Origin: Glycomyces buryatensis | GTDB taxonomy: Bacteria; Actinomycetota; Actinomycetes; Mycobacteriales; Micromonosporaceae | DNA: 64,000 nt | Direction of reading: 5' to 3' | Assembly: GCF_004912275.1 (NCBI RefSeq) | Contig: NZ_STGY01000073.1 | Location: forward strand, 124,001 to 188,000 | Part shown: positions 51,443 through 59,626 of the stretch, one piece after another | Numbering within the stretch: the stretch's first letter is position 1 | How the letters are laid out: the number at the start of each line of letters is the position of its first letter | The notes under the pieces: generated by a model | Database searches by the model: none | What the model saw: the letters and a program-made list of their open reading frames with translations, nothing else | Told to the model about the DNA's origin: nothing | Program-made: the position numbers and the translations under genes

Positions 51443-52150
51443 ATGAACACCACGACGAACCGGGATCCCTTCGAACTACGCGACCTCGCCACCGCCGCGG
51501 GAGACCGCCTCGAAACGGCCACGGCCACCGAGATCATCGAGTGGGCCGTCGGCGAGTTCGGCGAGCGCTTCTGTGTGACCTCCTCGATGGCCGACGCCGC
51601 CGTGGTCCACCTGGCCTCGCAGGTCGCTCCCGGGCTCGACGTGGTGTTCCTCGACACCGGACTCCACTTCCCCGAGACCCTCGAAGTCCGCGACTTCGTG
51701 GCCTCCACCATGAACGTCAACGTCCGGACCATCGGCCCCGACCAGTCGGTCCTGTCCCAGGACGCCGAGTTCGGGCCGCGGCTGTTCGCGCGCGCCCCCG
51801 ACGAATGCTGCGCCCTGCGGAAGGTCATGCCGCTCAACGAGGCGCTGTCCGACTACGACTCCTGGGCCACCGGCCTGCGCCGCGACGAGGGGCCGAGCCG
51901 CGCGAACACCCGCGTGGTCGACTTCGACGTGACCCGCCGCAAGGTCAAGGTCTCGCCCATCGCCAAGTGGACCGAGGCCGACCAGGAGGCGTACATCGAG
52001 CGCTACAACATCCCGGTGAACCCGCTGCTGAAGGACGGCTTCCGTTCGATCGGCTGCTGGCCGTGCACCCGGCGCACCGAGCCGGGCGAGGACCCGCGCG
52101 CGGGCCGCTGGGCCGCCTTCGACAAGACCGAGTGCGGACTGCATGTCTAA
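51443..52150 (+). CDS. cysH: Adenylylsulfate (APS/PAPS) reductase
   Basis: The product has 235 residues. SSMADAAVVHLA is the PP-loop-type pyrophosphate motif; FLDTGLHFPET follows. The iron-sulfur cysteines are ECCALRK and GCWPC, and the catalytic Cys is in TECGLHV at the end. The CC...CxxC set means a [4Fe-4S] enzyme that acts on APS, so no PAPS kinase is required. The ribosome site is GAGGAG. It reduces activated sulfate to sulfite for the reductase upstream. Confidence 0.95.
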   Translation: MNTTTNRDPFELRDLATAAGDRLETATATEIIEWAVGEFGERFCVTSSMADAAVVHLASQVAPGLDVVFLDTGLHFPETLEVRDFVASTMNVNVRTIGPDQSVLSQDAEFGPRLFARAPDECCALRKVMPLNEALSDYDSWATGLRRDEGPSRANTRVVDFDVTRRKVKVSPIAKWTEADQEAYIERYNIPVNPLLKDGFRSIGCWPCTRRTEPGEDPRAGRWAAFDKTECGLHV

Positions 52151-52904
52151 CAGCGCCTCCGCGGAGCTGACGCGGGCGCAGGACGCGACCTCGGTCGCGT
52201 CCCGGCCCGCCTCCCGGCCCGCGCCTGAGCCGGCGGCTCCGGTCGTGCTGGTGGCGCACGGCAGCCCCGACCCGAGGTCGCCGGAGGCCGTGCGCGCCAT
52301 CGCCGACGCGGCGGGGAGCCGCGTCGGCTTCCTGGAGTTCAACGACCCCGATCCGGTCGACGTGTTGACTTCCCTTGCAGACGAGGGCACCCGGCGCGCC
52401 GTGGCACTCCCGCTGCTGCTGACCGACGCTTATCACTCGCAGACCGACCTGCCGGACGTCGCGCGCCGCGCCGAGGCGGCCCGTCCGGGGCTCTCGGTGG
52501 ACCTGGCCCGCCCGGTGGGGGACCTGTCGCTCGCGAAGGCCCTCGTGCGCGGACTGCCGAGGGACGTGGACGGTCTGGTCGTGCTCGCCGCCGGTACGCG
52601 CGTCGACGCGGGCCGCGCCCACGTAGCGGAGGTGGCGGCCGAGGCCGGTCGCCTGCTCGGCGTGCCGGCCGGCCCGGGATTCGCCTCGGGGCCGGGACCG
52701 CGCGCCGCGGAGACCGTCGAGGCGCTGCGAGCCGAAGGCGCCCGGAAGGTCGCGGCGGTCTGCTACTTCATCGCCCCGGGACTGCTGTGCGACACGGCGA
52801 TCGAATCGGCCCGCTCCGCCGGCGTCGTACACGCCGGAGAACCGCTCGGTACGGCCCCCGAGCTCCTGGAGCTCATCGCGGCCCGCGCCGACGCGGTCCG
52901 CTGA
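52143..52904 (+). CDS. Sirohydrochlorin ferrochelatase (CbiX/SirB family)
   Basis: The product has 253 residues. A disordered N-terminal 30 residues precede VVLVAHGSPDPRSPEAVR, in which the His binds the metal, and a second, similar lobe with VCYFIAPGLLCD. Two CbiX-like halves are present. It inserts iron into sirohydrochlorin to make siroheme, the cofactor of the sulfite reductase in this operon. Its ATG overlaps the cysH end by 8 bp. Confidence 0.93.
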   Translation: MSNSASAELTRAQDATSVASRPASRPAPEPAAPVVLVAHGSPDPRSPEAVRAIADAAGSRVGFLEFNDPDPVDVLTSLADEGTRRAVALPLLLTDAYHSQTDLPDVARRAEAARPGLSVDLARPVGDLSLAKALVRGLPRDVDGLVVLAAGTRVDAGRAHVAEVAAEAGRLLGVPAGPGFASGPGPRAAETVEALRAEGARKVAAVCYFIAPGLLCDTAIESARSAGVVHAGEPLGTAPELLELIAARADAVR

Positions 52905-53035
52905 TACTCGCGAAAAGCCATCCCCAGCCCCCACCCGCCCAGGGGAGAAATGCAGTATCGCCGCAAGCGTCGCAGCCGGGTCCGACAGAAAACGCGGCCG
53001 GTGACGGTCCGGGAACTGAAGGTCACCCGAAAGCG

Positions 53036-53491
53036 TTACTCGCCGGTCTCTCCGAAGGGGCGCCGCTCCTCGCCGAAGTCGGTCGCCTTTCGCGTCGCCG
53101 GAGCCAGAACCAACACGAGCATGACCGCCGCCAGGACCCACGCCGCCAGGCCGTAGCCCGAAAGCCCCGCCTCGCGCAGGTAGTACCCGACCGGCAGCCA
53201 CAGCAGCGCATTGAACACCGCTTGCGCGATCGCATTGCGCCCCATCCACAGTCGCCGACCCAGGAACCAGTAATACAGGGCGATCAGCCAGGCCGCCACG
53301 GCGACGCCGAGCGCGGCCTGAGTCGAGCTCACCTCGCCGATGACCAGCTGCGCCACGCCCCACAGCCCGGCGGCGACGAGTCCGGTTGCGAGGAGCCAGA
53401 AAACGGCCGAAGCGGCGACGAGCGTCCACGGCCTGTCGCGATCGGCGTCGGAATCGGTGACGGTGCCCATGTCGGCGTCGGTTTCGTTCAC
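53036..53491 (-). CDS. Hypothetical four-helix membrane protein
   Basis: The product has 151 residues. After an acidic N-terminus (MNETDADMGTVTDSDADRD) come four hydrophobic helices at about 24-46, 58-77, 89-105 and 112-132, and a charged tail. No recognised family. GTG 53491 has TACGGT on the minus strand ending 6 bases before it and GGGGAGG overlapping. It diverges from the DAG-kinase gene, only 32 bp apart. Confidence 0.75.
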   Translation of the reverse strand: MNETDADMGTVTDSDADRDRPWTLVAASAVFWLLATGLVAAGLWGVAQLVIGEVSSTQAALGVAVAAWLIALYYWFLGRRLWMGRNAIAQAVFNALLWLPVGYYLREAGLSGYGLAAWVLAAVMLVLVLAPATRKATDFGEERRPFGETGE

Positions 53492-53523
53492 CTCCCCACC
53501 GTATCCCGGGCTACGCTGCGCTT
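53492..53523. promoter_or_regulatory. Compact divergent promoter, two leaderless genes
   Basis: Within 32 bp lie TACGGT on the minus strand (53498-53503) and TACGCT on the plus strand (53512-53517), each ending 6 bases before its start codon. The -35 regions would fall inside the opposite coding sequence. Confidence 0.55.
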
Positions 53524-54477
53524 ATGCGCGCCTTGCAACCAGCGCCACAGCGTGGTCTGCTCATCGTGAATCCGAAGGCCTCGACGGGCTCTCGCCGCCG
53601 CACCAAGTGGGTGGTCAGACAGCTCGGCGAGGTGATTGACCTGACCGTGCGGAAAACCGAGCGGCGCGGGCACGCCGAGGAACTGGCGCGCCAAGGTGCC
53701 GAAGAGGGCTTCGACGTGATCCTCAGCCTCGGCGGCGACGGCACCGTCAACGAGGTCGTCAACGGCCTGCTGGCCGACGTCCCCGACGCCGAGTCCGCTC
53801 CGATCTTCGCCCCCATCCCCGCCGGGTCGACCAATGTCTTCGCCCGCGCGCTGGGGCTTCCCTGGGACCGCCGCCGGGCCTCGATGGCGATCGTGGACGC
53901 CCTGCGGGAGCGAAGGACCCGCACGGTGAGTCTCGGGCGCGTCGTGAGCGAGAAGGAGGACCGCCTCTTCACCTTCTGCGCCGGACTCGGCTGGGACGCC
54001 TCGGTGATCAAGCGTGTCGAGTCTTACCGCAAGAGACGCAATATCGGCGCGCACTATGCCCGAGCCGTCATGGCGGAATTGAACGAGCATGGCGTGGAAG
54101 GCGATTCGATAGATGTCGAGCTGTCGACGGGGGAGTCGGATCAGTCGACCGGCATGGTCGTGGTCCAAAATTGTGCGCCGTGGACGTACTTGGGTACCCT
54201 TCCGGTGAATCTCAACGCGCGGGCATCCTTTAATGCTGGACTTGACGTTCTGATTCTGCGTAAACTTGACCTACCGGCCACAACTCGGACCGCCGCTTCA
54301 CTGCTGGTGGGAAGAGAAGGTCCGGACGGTGAGCACGCAGTCACGCATCACGATCTCGACGGGATCAGACTGCGCACATCGCTACCGCAAGCGTTTCAAC
54401 TCGACGGAGACTATCTCGGCGAGCGTACGGAACTCGAACTCAGTTCGGTTCCCGGAGCATTGCGGGTAGCCTGCTAA
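53524..54477 (+). CDS. Diacylglycerol/sphingosine kinase-family lipid kinase
   Basis: The product has 317 residues. The nucleotide-binding motif LSLGGDGTVNEVVNGL, the earlier LIVNPKAS and the APIPAGSTNVFARALGLP segment define the DAGK catalytic domain. The second half is the beta-sandwich, with GLDVLILRKLDL and FQLDGDYLGE. It phosphorylates a lipid such as diacylglycerol or undecaprenol, or makes a phosphatidylinositol-like precursor. It appears leaderless. The next gene is 760 bp away. Confidence 0.93.
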   Translation: MRALQPAPQRGLLIVNPKASTGSRRRTKWVVRQLGEVIDLTVRKTERRGHAEELARQGAEEGFDVILSLGGDGTVNEVVNGLLADVPDAESAPIFAPIPAGSTNVFARALGLPWDRRRASMAIVDALRERRTRTVSLGRVVSEKEDRLFTFCAGLGWDASVIKRVESYRKRRNIGAHYARAVMAELNEHGVEGDSIDVELSTGESDQSTGMVVVQNCAPWTYLGTLPVNLNARASFNAGLDVLILRKLDLPATTRTAASLLVGREGPDGEHAVTHHDLDGIRLRTSLPQAFQLDGDYLGERTELELSSVPGALRVAC

Positions 54478-55240
54478 CAACTTGGGAAAACCTGAGACTG
54501 GGTGTTGACAACTCAGGCGTGAGCGGGCAAGGTTGATTTCGCCGCCGACTGTACTAACACTTGGCTCGCAAGCTTCGCCAAGGTGGGCGGCGTGAGACTT
54601 CATAACCGAATATCGTGTTTTCGGTGCGTATTGACCGGGCATTTGGATGAGTACTGTCGCCCAGTAGTCACTCACGGCGAAGCCTCTGAGCCCAGCCGGC
54701 CCAACGTTGAGTGCCAGTGTGTCAAACCGGTTCGACTCGCTGTCATCGGCCCCCGGGTATGGGGGTTGAGGGAGCCGCCCCGAGGGCCCGCGGTAGGGGT
54801 CCCGGAGTGTGTGGCCCACGAGTCTTCGTCGAGGTAGCGCGGTGAGTTCACTCACTTCAAGCTAATTTCCGGAGTCGAACCCCTTGACAAATCCAAACTT
54901 TGTGAAAGCATTCACAAGGTGGTCGGGTCAAGGTGCGGACCGCAGGTCACCAACCGGGTGACCGCCTACGTCGGTCGATGTTCTCGAAAGACGCTCAGGC
55001 GTTCAGCAATGACGCTGAGGTGTGCGGAGGAAGACCGCGTTCGCGGTGGCAACGGTTCCCTTTGTCGGGAGCCCTCGCCCACCTCGATATCGCCCGAATG
55101 GTCGCCCGTTGCGGTGTGACCGTCCACAAGCAATACCGGCTGGCCAGTGCGTGAGCGATCCCGTCGCACGCCGCCGGAACACAAGCAGCGAATAACAACG
55201 TGTAATCCAATGTTCTGATCTTAAGCAAGGAGATGTTTTG
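54478..55240. promoter_or_regulatory. Long regulatory region upstream of whiB1
   Basis: 763 bp with no convincing gene and lower GC than its surroundings. It contains TTGACA at 54884-54889, a dyad GTGAG-N4-CTCAC at 54842-54855, and a perfect CRP-type site at 54901-54916. A long untranslated leader or a small RNA could occupy 54920-55220. Confidence 0.55.
54901..54916. promoter_or_regulatory. CRP/cAMP-receptor site (TGTGA-N6-TCACA)
   Basis: TGTGAAAGCATTCACA matches the CRP consensus exactly. It lies 11 bp after a TTGACA -35 candidate, where the -10 would be, so binding could repress that promoter. Confidence 0.65.
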
Positions 55241-55504
55241 ATGGATTGGCGCCACGAGGCCATTTGCCGAGACGAGGACCCCGAGCTGTTCTTCCCCATC
55301 GGGGACACGGGTCCTGCGCTCTCGCAGATCGAGCAGGCCAAGAACGTCTGCCGGCGCTGCCCTGTCACCGAGTCCTGCCTGCAGTGGGCACTCGAAACCG
55401 GCCAGGATGCCGGCGTATGGGGTGGGCTGAGCGAGGTGGAACGCCGCGAGCTCAAGCGCCGTTCCGGTGCGCTGCGGACGCTTGCCGCTCCGGTCGCGGG
55501 CTAG
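55241..55504 (+). CDS. whiB1: WhiB1-type [4Fe-4S] transcriptional regulator
   Basis: The product has 87 residues, MDWRHEAICRDEDPELFFPI onward. The cluster cysteines are Cys9, Cys37, Cys40 and Cys46, the same positions as in mycobacterial WhiB1, followed by GVWGGLSEVERRELKRR, the turn that meets sigma region 4 and the basic DNA-contact end. It is NO-sensitive and essential in mycobacteria. ATG 55241 has AAGGAGAT 6 bases upstream. A CRP site far upstream fits the cAMP/CRP control known for whiB1. Confidence 0.95.
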   Translation: MDWRHEAICRDEDPELFFPIGDTGPALSQIEQAKNVCRRCPVTESCLQWALETGQDAGVWGGLSEVERRELKRRSGALRTLAAPVAG

Positions 55505-55581
55505 GACCCGACCAGCGGCGGACCAGCGGGTCCGCAGTCCCCTTGATTCACCCATCCCTCGTATTTGAGCAGTGAGCTTGA

Positions 55582-55607
55582 AAGGCCCGGCAGGAATGCC
55601 GGGCCTT
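55582..55607 (+). terminator. Terminator after whiB1
   Basis: AAGGCCCGGCA and TGCCGGGCCTT pair around GGAA; TTTT lies a few bases beyond. Confidence 0.75.
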
Positions 55608-55773
55608 CAGGCTTTTCAGGACGGAAACGGCGGCCTCGGCAGCGGCGCGAGGCCGACGTGCCGCATCGCGGTGAAGTGGCGCCTCGCCCGCGGCTTCGTA
55701 GTGCGACCGTGCCGTGAGACCGTGCCGCACGGGGGCGAAACCCGCCGCCGATTCCCACGGCGGGTCGCCCCGG

Positions 55774-56226
55774 TCAGTGGAGGCTGTGGCGCTCGGTGTC
55801 GGCGTCGGACTCCGTGGAGGGGCGCCGCTGGCGGATGCTGATCGTGGACACCGACCCGGCCGTCTCGGACCTGACCTCGTCAGTGAGGGCCCTGAGGACC
55901 TGCCACTGGTAGGTGTTGTCTCCGGGTAGCGGATCGCCCTTGGGGCGGCTCAGGACGATCTGGAGGCACGTCTCGCCCACCTCCAGGCGGCACCGCAGCG
56001 GCTCCGGGGGCGTGCGGCCGCGCAGCAGCCTCGGGCGGGCCGAATCCGGCGGCAGGAGCAGCCCCACCGCCGCGTTCACCGCCGCTCGCAGGTCCTCGAT
56101 CTCGTCGAGAGAGAAGCCCAATCGGGTGGCCACCGCCGCGGTCGCGGTGGGCAGCACCGAGAGGTAGTCACCCTCCTGTGGGACGTCGAGCAGCAGCACG
56201 TCTTCGCGTTCATCGCTCACCGGCAT
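55774..56226 (-). CDS. Anti-sigma regulatory factor-like ATPase (RsbW/HATPase type)
   Basis: The product has 150 residues. The start VLLLDVPQEGDYLSVLPTAT and the helix EDLRAAVNAAVGLLL are typical of serine-kinase anti-sigma factors (RsbW/UsfX family), but the usual N-box Glu-x-x-x-Asn and the glycine motif are not plain, so kinase activity is doubtful. No sigma gene is adjacent. ATG 56226 follows GGGAG; GTG 56220 is an alternative. Confidence 0.7.
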   Translation of the reverse strand: MPVSDEREDVLLLDVPQEGDYLSVLPTATAAVATRLGFSLDEIEDLRAAVNAAVGLLLPPDSARPRLLRGRTPPEPLRCRLEVGETCLQIVLSRPKGDPLPGDNTYQWQVLRALTDEVRSETAGSVSTISIRQRRPSTESDADTERHSLH

Positions 56227-56418
56227 CGCCGCTCCCTGTGACGTTCTGTGTAGACGAATTCAGCAACTCGCACTGCAAAGAATAGTGGTCACCACGTTCG
56301 CGCGCAGGCCGGGCCATGATGCGGGCCCGGGCCGCAATCCCCCGGACGGGTTGGTTTCGCCCGCACAAGCGAAGACAATTCGGGACGATCGGATGATGCA
56401 CCCCAGCGTATACCCACG

Positions 56419-56455
56419 AGCGCCCGCCCGGTCCTGGATGGACCGGGCGGGCGCT
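56419..56455 (-). terminator. 16-bp terminator of sodN
   Basis: AGCGCCCGCCCGGTCC and its complement surround TGGAT, 45 bp downstream of the sodN stop on the minus strand. Confidence 0.8.
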
Positions 56456-56499
56456 ACGGTGCTTCAGATACGTTGCGGTGCAACGCTTTATAGATCTTG

Positions 56500-56910
56500 C
56501 TAGGCCTTCTTGGTCTCCCAGAAGATGGTGGCGATCTCGTCGATCTTGGCCAGGAGCTCCTCGGCCACCTTCGGGTCCGCGCTGCCCTTGGAACCGGAGG
56601 CTCCGGCGAGCTTCGTCGCCTCGTTGACGAGGGAGTGCAGCTGCGGGTACTTCTCGAAGTGCGGCGGCTTGAAGTAGTCGGTCCACAGCACCCACAGGTG
56701 CTCCTTGACGAGGTTGGACCGCTGCTCCTTGATGATCAGAGCGCGAGTGCGGAATTCAGGGTCCTCGTTGGCCTGGTACTTCTCGCAGATCGCCTTGACC
56801 GACTCGGCTTCAATGCGGGCCTGCGCCGGGTCGTAGACCCCGCAAGGCAGGTCGCAGTGGGCCGAAGCCGTGATTTGCGGCAGCATCCGCTTGAACAGAG
56901 GCTTCAACAT
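56500..56910 (-). CDS. sodN: Nickel superoxide dismutase
   Basis: The product has 136 residues. A 17-residue propeptide (MLKPLFKRMLPQITASA) precedes the nickel hook HCDLPCGVYDP, in which His18, Cys19 and Cys23 become His1, Cys2 and Cys6 after cleavage. IEAESVKAICEKYQ and HLWVLWTDYFKPPHFEKYP are standard for the family. It converts superoxide to oxygen and peroxide in the cytoplasm. ATG 56910 has GGAGGGG upstream; the 56949 start is unlikely. The maturation protease gene sodX is not adjacent. Confidence 0.97.
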   Translation of the reverse strand: MLKPLFKRMLPQITASAHCDLPCGVYDPAQARIEAESVKAICEKYQANEDPEFRTRALIIKEQRSNLVKEHLWVLWTDYFKPPHFEKYPQLHSLVNEATKLAGASGSKGSADPKVAEELLAKIDEIATIFWETKKA

Positions 56911-57100
56911 TGTGCCCCTCCAGCTTCTTTCCAGTGGGTGTGATTCCACCGCCGACCTTACCTCTCGGAGAGGAGAATTCGGCTATACCCCTAGAGTGGG
57001 AGTCGCAACACGGATTCATGAATACCCATAGTGGACAACGCGTTCGCGGCTGAAACCCAGGTTCCCGCTCGCCAGCTCGCCAAACGGAGGTCGATCACCG

Positions 57101-58063
57101 ATGCTTGCCGCCTATGCCCGCGATGTCAATCCGGACGATCCGTTCTCGGCTCTCTCGGTGGGTGAGATCGATCCGCCCGCCGTTCCCGCGGACTGGACCC
57201 GGATCGAGCTCGCCGCCGCGACGATCAATCACCACGACCTCTGGTCGCTCGCCGGAGTGGGCCTGAGCGCCGAGCAGTGCCCCATGATCCTCGGGACCGA
57301 CGCCGTCGGCACCACGGCCGACGGCGAGGAGGTCGTCGTCTACCCGATCATCGCCGACGCGACCCTGCCCGACGAGACGCTGGACCCGAAGCGGTCCCTG
57401 CTCTCGGAGCTCCACCCCGGCACGCTCGCCGAGTCCGTCGCCGTCCCGGCCCGCAACCTGCTGCCCAAGCCGCGGGGCTGGAGCGCCGCCCAGGCCGCCT
57501 GCCTGCCGACGGCCTATCTCACCGCCTGGCGCATGCTCACCGCCCGCGGACGCCTCGCTGAGGGCGGCGCCGTCCTCGTTCAGGGCACCGGCGGCGGCGT
57601 CGCCACCGCCGCCATCGTCCTGGCCAAGGCCCTCGGCGCCCGCGTCTACGCCACCGGCCGGACCGAGGAGCGCCGCGCCAAGGCCGCCGAGATCGGCGCC
57701 GAGGCCGTCGAACCGGGCGCGCGGCTGCCCGAACGGGTCGACGTCGTGATCGACTCCGTCGCCGGTGAGACCGTCGCCCACTCGATCAAGTCCCTCAAGC
57801 CCGGCGGGCGCCTGGTCATCTGCGGTGCCACCGCCGGCCACGCCCCCGTGATCGACCTGCGCCACGTCTTCTTCAAGCAGCTGGAGATCGTCGGCTCGAC
57901 CATGGGCACGCGGGACGAGCTGGCCGAACTCATCGCCTTCTGCGAAAACCAGGAGGTCGAGCCCGTGATCGACTCCGTCCACACCCTGGCCGACGCCGAG
58001 ACCGCGCTGCGCCGTCTGGACTCGGGAGACGCGTTCGGCAAGGTCGTGGTGCTGCGCTCGTGA
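57101..58063 (+). CDS. Zinc-free medium-chain dehydrogenase/reductase (quinone oxidoreductase-like)
   Basis: The product has 320 residues. The N-terminal catalytic fold has INHHDLWSLAGV and ILGTDAVGTTADG; the nucleotide-binding part has VLVQGTGGGVATAAIVLAKA, IDSVAGETVAHSIKSLKPGG and the final AFGKVVVLR. The structural-zinc Cys loop is missing, as in quinone-oxidoreductase relatives. NADPH is the likely cofactor; substrate unknown. CGGAGGTC lies 8 bases before the ATG. It stands alone, divergent from sodN. Confidence 0.9.
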   Translation: MLAAYARDVNPDDPFSALSVGEIDPPAVPADWTRIELAAATINHHDLWSLAGVGLSAEQCPMILGTDAVGTTADGEEVVVYPIIADATLPDETLDPKRSLLSELHPGTLAESVAVPARNLLPKPRGWSAAQAACLPTAYLTAWRMLTARGRLAEGGAVLVQGTGGGVATAAIVLAKALGARVYATGRTEERRAKAAEIGAEAVEPGARLPERVDVVIDSVAGETVAHSIKSLKPGGRLVICGATAGHAPVIDLRHVFFKQLEIVGSTMGTRDELAELIAFCENQEVEPVIDSVHTLADAETALRRLDSGDAFGKVVVLRS

Positions 58064-58176
58064 GAAACCCAACGTCGTAAGTACGACAGTGGGGTCGGTT
58101 TCTGGCGCATTCGCCCGCCGACCGGCCCCGCCAGAGCCCACCCTGTAGGGGATCTGAACCTAGGGGAGGGACGATC

Positions 58177-58668
58177 ATGGCAGTCGTAGGGCGGGTCAAG
58201 GACGGACTCAAGTCCGGCGCCACAGGCGCGTGGGCGATCGGCAGGAAACTCGCGTTCAAGATCGCGGTCGGCGCGGCGATCGTCGTGGTCGCCGTGGCAC
58301 TGGCCGAGCAGGGCGAGGGTGCGGCCTCCACTGCCGCCTCCCGTGCCGCGTTGACCGACGCGAGCCCGGCCGCGGCGCACCCGGCGCTGTTGACCACCGA
58401 ACGGGCCGAGGAACAGCTCATGCTGTGCAAGTACACCGTCGAGGCCACCTTCGGCGTCTCGATCTTCACCGAGACCAAGATGAGCGCGAAGCGCCTCGCC
58501 CGTCTCAAGAACGGCACCGAGGTGCGCGGTTCCTGCGGCACTACCGAGGGCGAGAAGACGATCGGCTGCGCGGGCCTGGAATGGGAGACGAAGTGGATCA
58601 GGATCTCCTCGGGCGACACGGTCGGCTGGGCCCAGGCGAGCTGTCTGGAGAAGCAGGGCATCTTCTGA
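58177..58668 (+). CDS. Membrane-anchored or secreted protein with SH3-like C-terminal domain
   Basis: The product has 163 residues. One hydrophobic segment near 28-43 (FKIAVGAAIVVVAVALAE) could be an uncleaved anchor. After an Ala/Ser-rich linker, the last 85 residues carry four cysteines (LCKY, SCGTT, GCAGLEW, SCLEK) and a DTVGWAQASCLEK end like a bacterial SH3 domain. It probably acts at the cell wall. No close family recognised. Confidence 0.7.
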   Translation: MAVVGRVKDGLKSGATGAWAIGRKLAFKIAVGAAIVVVAVALAEQGEGAASTAASRAALTDASPAAAHPALLTTERAEEQLMLCKYTVEATFGVSIFTETKMSAKRLARLKNGTEVRGSCGTTEGEKTIGCAGLEWETKWIRISSGDTVGWAQASCLEKQGIF

Positions 58669-58686
58669 TCGCTTAGGGGACAGGCA

Positions 58687-58718
58687 AAACGGGGCGCGGC
58701 TCAGGCCGCGCCCCGTTT
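58687..58718. terminator. 14-bp bidirectional terminator
   Basis: AAACGGGGCGCGGC and its complement surround TCAG between the SH3-like gene and the sugar ABC operon, which run toward each other. Confidence 0.85.
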
Positions 58719-58737
58719 CGTATTGCGTCAGGTCCGG

Positions 58738-59625
58738 CTACTTCAGGCCGACGCCCGCGACGCCTTCGACGATCCGCTTCTGGAAGATCAGGAAGACGAT
58801 GAGCAGCGGCAGCGCGCCGAGCACGGCCGAGGCCATGGTCTGCGCGTAGAACAGGCCGTAACCGCCGGCGACCGTGCCGAGGCCGACCGGGAGGGTCATC
58901 ATCGACGGGTCGGTGGCGGCGATCAAGGGCCACAGGAAGTTGTTCCAGGAGCCGATGAAGGTGAAGATGCCGACCGCGGCCATGATCGGGCCCGCCAGCG
59001 GGATGATGATCGACCACAGGATCCGGAAGTGACCGGCCCCGTCGATCTTCGCGGCCTCCTCGTAGTCGCGCGGGATGCCGTCGAAGAACCGCTTCAGGAT
59101 GAACACCATGACCGGCGCGACCACCTGCGGGAGCGCCAGGCCCCAGTAGGTGTTCGACAGGTGCAGGGCGTTGACCAGGTCGAACATCGGGATGATGAGG
59201 GCTTGGCCCGGCACCATGAGGCCCGCGATGATGCTCGCGAAGATGACGTTCTTGTAAGGGAAGTCGAAGCGCGAGAACCCGTAGGCTGCCAGGACGCACA
59301 GGATGAGCGTCAGGACCGTGACGATGGTCGACACGATCGTGGAGTTCAGCATCCACGTCAGGTGCTCGCCGCGTTCGAACAGGACCTTGTACCCGTCAAG
59401 CGACCAGTCCTCGGGGATCCAGCGAATCGGCTGGCCGAGGCTGGCGGCCTGCTCGGTCTTGAAGGACGTCGACAGCGCCCACAGCAGCGGCACCAGCCAG
59501 AACAGAGCCAGCACGGTCGCCGAGACGTAGACGATCACGGCGCCGACGCTGAGGCGCCCGCGGCGCGGCTTGAGCGCGCGCTTCTCGCCGGACTCAGGCG
59601 TAGGGGCTTCTTTGAGAGCGGTCAT
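58738..59625 (-). CDS. Carbohydrate ABC transporter permease (MalG/LacG type)
   Basis: The product has 295 residues with six membrane helices and the EAA loop EEAAKIDGAGHFRILWSIII, which contacts the ATPase. The periplasmic segment after helix 1 is short, as in MalG. It imports a sugar with the MalF-type partner upstream. No ATPase gene is in the operon, so a shared MsiK-type ATPase elsewhere is probably used, as in Streptomyces. Starts 2 bp from the partner's stop. Confidence 0.93.
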   Translation of the reverse strand: MTALKEAPTPESGEKRALKPRRGRLSVGAVIVYVSATVLALFWLVPLLWALSTSFKTEQAASLGQPIRWIPEDWSLDGYKVLFERGEHLTWMLNSTIVSTIVTVLTLILCVLAAYGFSRFDFPYKNVIFASIIAGLMVPGQALIIPMFDLVNALHLSNTYWGLALPQVVAPVMVFILKRFFDGIPRDYEEAAKIDGAGHFRILWSIIIPLAGPIMAAVGIFTFIGSWNNFLWPLIAATDPSMMTLPVGLGTVAGGYGLFYAQTMASAVLGALPLLIVFLIFQKRIVEGVAGVGLK

Positions 59626-59626
59626 G

